DNA of 64,000 nucleotides from Arsenophonus sp052171275 (lineage in GTDB: Bacteria; Pseudomonadota; Gammaproteobacteria; Enterobacterales; Enterobacteriaceae). The stretch's first letter is position 1; each line of letters begins with the position of its first letter. Positions 63,069 to 64,000 of this stretch are shown here, piece by piece. The position numbers and the translations under genes were made by a program. The DNA lies in NCBI GenBank assembly GCA_052171275.1, contig CM125795.1, positions 1,674,001-1,738,000 of the forward strand. The letters are read 5' to 3'. The notes beneath the pieces were generated by a model that had not been told where the DNA came from, ran no database searches, and saw only the letters and a list, made by a program, of their open reading frames with translations.

Positions 63069-64000
63069 ATGGATATCTTTCAATTAAGAGGACCAACTTG
63101 TTTAATGGGAGAAGTCTTTATTTCTGGTGCAAAAAATGCAGCCTTACCAATATTATTCGCATCGTTATTAGCAGAAGAACCTGTTGAATTGCGAAATGTT
63201 CCAAAACTAAAAGATATTGATACAACAATTAAATTAATTAATCAATTAGGTACTAACGTTAATCGTAATGATTCTGTTTTTGTAGATGCACGTAGCATTA
63301 ACAAATTTTGCGCTTCTTATGAGTTAGTCAAGACGATGCGTGCATCAATTTGGGCATTAGGTCCACTAATTGCTCGCTTTGGTCAAGGTAAAGTATCTTT
63401 ACCTGGAGGATGCGCAATTGGCGCTCGTCCAGTGGATTTACATATTACTGGGTTTGAACAACTTGGCGCTAAAATTACTCTAGATAAAGGTTATATTAAA
63501 GCATCAGTTGATGGACGTTTGCAAGGTGCCGATATTATTATGGATAAAGTTAGTGTTGGAGCAACTATATCCATAATGACTGCTGCAACACTAGCAAAAG
63601 GGAAAACAATTATTAAAAATGCAGCTTGCGAACCAGAAGTTGAAGACACAGCTAATTTTTTAAATTCATTGGGAGCAAAGATAACAGGAGCAAGCACAAA
63701 TAGAATTATTATTAAAGGAGTAGACTGCTTAGGTGGTGGTATTTATCAAATTTTACCTGATCGAATTGAAACTGGAACTTTTCTTGTTGCAGCTGCTATC
63801 TCTGGAGGAAAAATTATTTGTCGTAACACAAAACCAACTACACTAAATCCAGTATTAACTAAATTACGCGAGGCTGGAGGAGAAATTGAAACTGGTGAAA
63901 ATTGGATACAATTAGATATGCATGGTAAAAGACCAAAAGCAGTAACTATCAAAACAGAACCGCATCCTGGCTTTCCAACAGATATGCAAGCACAATTTAG
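63069..64000 (+). CDS. murA: UDP-GlcNAc 1-carboxyvinyltransferase MurA, C-terminus cut by window edge
   Basis: Transfers enolpyruvate from PEP to UDP-GlcNAc, the first committed step of peptidoglycan synthesis and the target of fosfomycin. 310 codons are visible of about 419. The start ATG at 63069 gives MDIFQLRGPT. Lys22 lies in ISGAKNAALPILFA, and the reactive Cys115 in LPGGCAIGARPVDLHI, so a fosfomycin-insensitive Asp variant is excluded. Other blocks are LVKTMRASIWALGPL, ASVDGRLQGADIIMDKVSVG, LPDRIETGTFLVAAAISGGK and DMHGKRPKAVTI with FPTDMQAQF at the edge. No frame problem up to the edge. Confidence 0.98.
   Translation, partial: MDIFQLRGPTCLMGEVFISGAKNAALPILFASLLAEEPVELRNVPKLKDIDTTIKLINQLGTNVNRNDSVFVDARSINKFCASYELVKTMRASIWALGPLIARFGQGKVSLPGGCAIGARPVDLHITGFEQLGAKITLDKGYIKASVDGRLQGADIIMDKVSVGATISIMTAATLAKGKTIIKNAACEPEVEDTANFLNSLGAKITGASTNRIIIKGVDCLGGGIYQILPDRIETGTFLVAAAISGGKIICRNTKPTTLNPVLTKLREAGGEIETGENWIQLDMHGKRPKAVTIKTEPHPGFPTDMQAQF

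Overview
The window looks like the chromosome of a long-established, host-restricted insect endosymbiont of the Enterobacterales. Every recognisable protein aligns residue by residue, from memory, with an enterobacterial protein of nearly the same length. The DNA between genes is extremely A+T-rich (roughly nine tenths A+T by eye), and only about 22.6 kb of 64 kb (about 35%) is coding. I see no transposase, phage, tRNA, rRNA, CRISPR array, plasmid gene or defence gene. A type II 3-dehydroquinase (aroQ) next to accBC points to a lineage other than Escherichia, since K-12 uses aroD. I do not name a genus.

Layout, left to right. plsB runs off the left edge (1-2009, minus). An empty stretch leads to bax (6093-6890, minus), followed by a 14.4-kb gene desert (6891-21271). 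Next come the divergent pair yhhQ/tusA, an empty 3.9 kb, the divergent pair rsmD/ftsY, an empty 1.5 kb where ftsE-ftsX would be expected, and rpoH. After 2.6 kb of hairpin-rich spacer is the minus-strand group aroQ-accB-accC-yhdT-panF. In it yhdT has an ATA in place of its start codon and panF is broken by at least six frame changes. mreB-mreC-mreD and the large yhdP follow on the plus strand, then 5.2 kb without genes. rapZ is the lone survivor of the rpoN cluster. lptC-lptA-lptB and kdsD (minus) diverge from mlaFEDCB and murA (plus), and murA runs off the right edge.

The order from yhhQ to murA follows the Escherichia coli K-12 map in reverse, with genes missing in place. Several empty stretches have nearly the length of the missing neighbours: kdsC, maf+rng, rpoN+hpf+ptsN, ftsE+ftsX. 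This suggests decay mainly by point mutation and small indels, with little net deletion so far.

The surviving genes are mostly about the cell envelope: phospholipid entry (plsB, accBC), wall synthesis and shape (murA, mreBCD, bax), LPS transport (lptABC, kdsD), outer-membrane lipid balance (mlaFEDCB, yhdP) and control of amino-sugar supply (rapZ). The rest handle membrane targeting (ftsY), heat-shock transcription (rpoH), rRNA and tRNA modification (rsmD, tusA, yhhQ) and the shikimate pathway (aroQ).

I found no convincing new gene system. The most unusual signals are long perfect inverted repeats scattered through the decayed DNA, one of which (29 bp) forms the 3' end of mlaB. Others are a seven-base tandem repeat upstream of aroQ, the ATA-start yhdT, and an A9 tract with competing start codons at ftsY.
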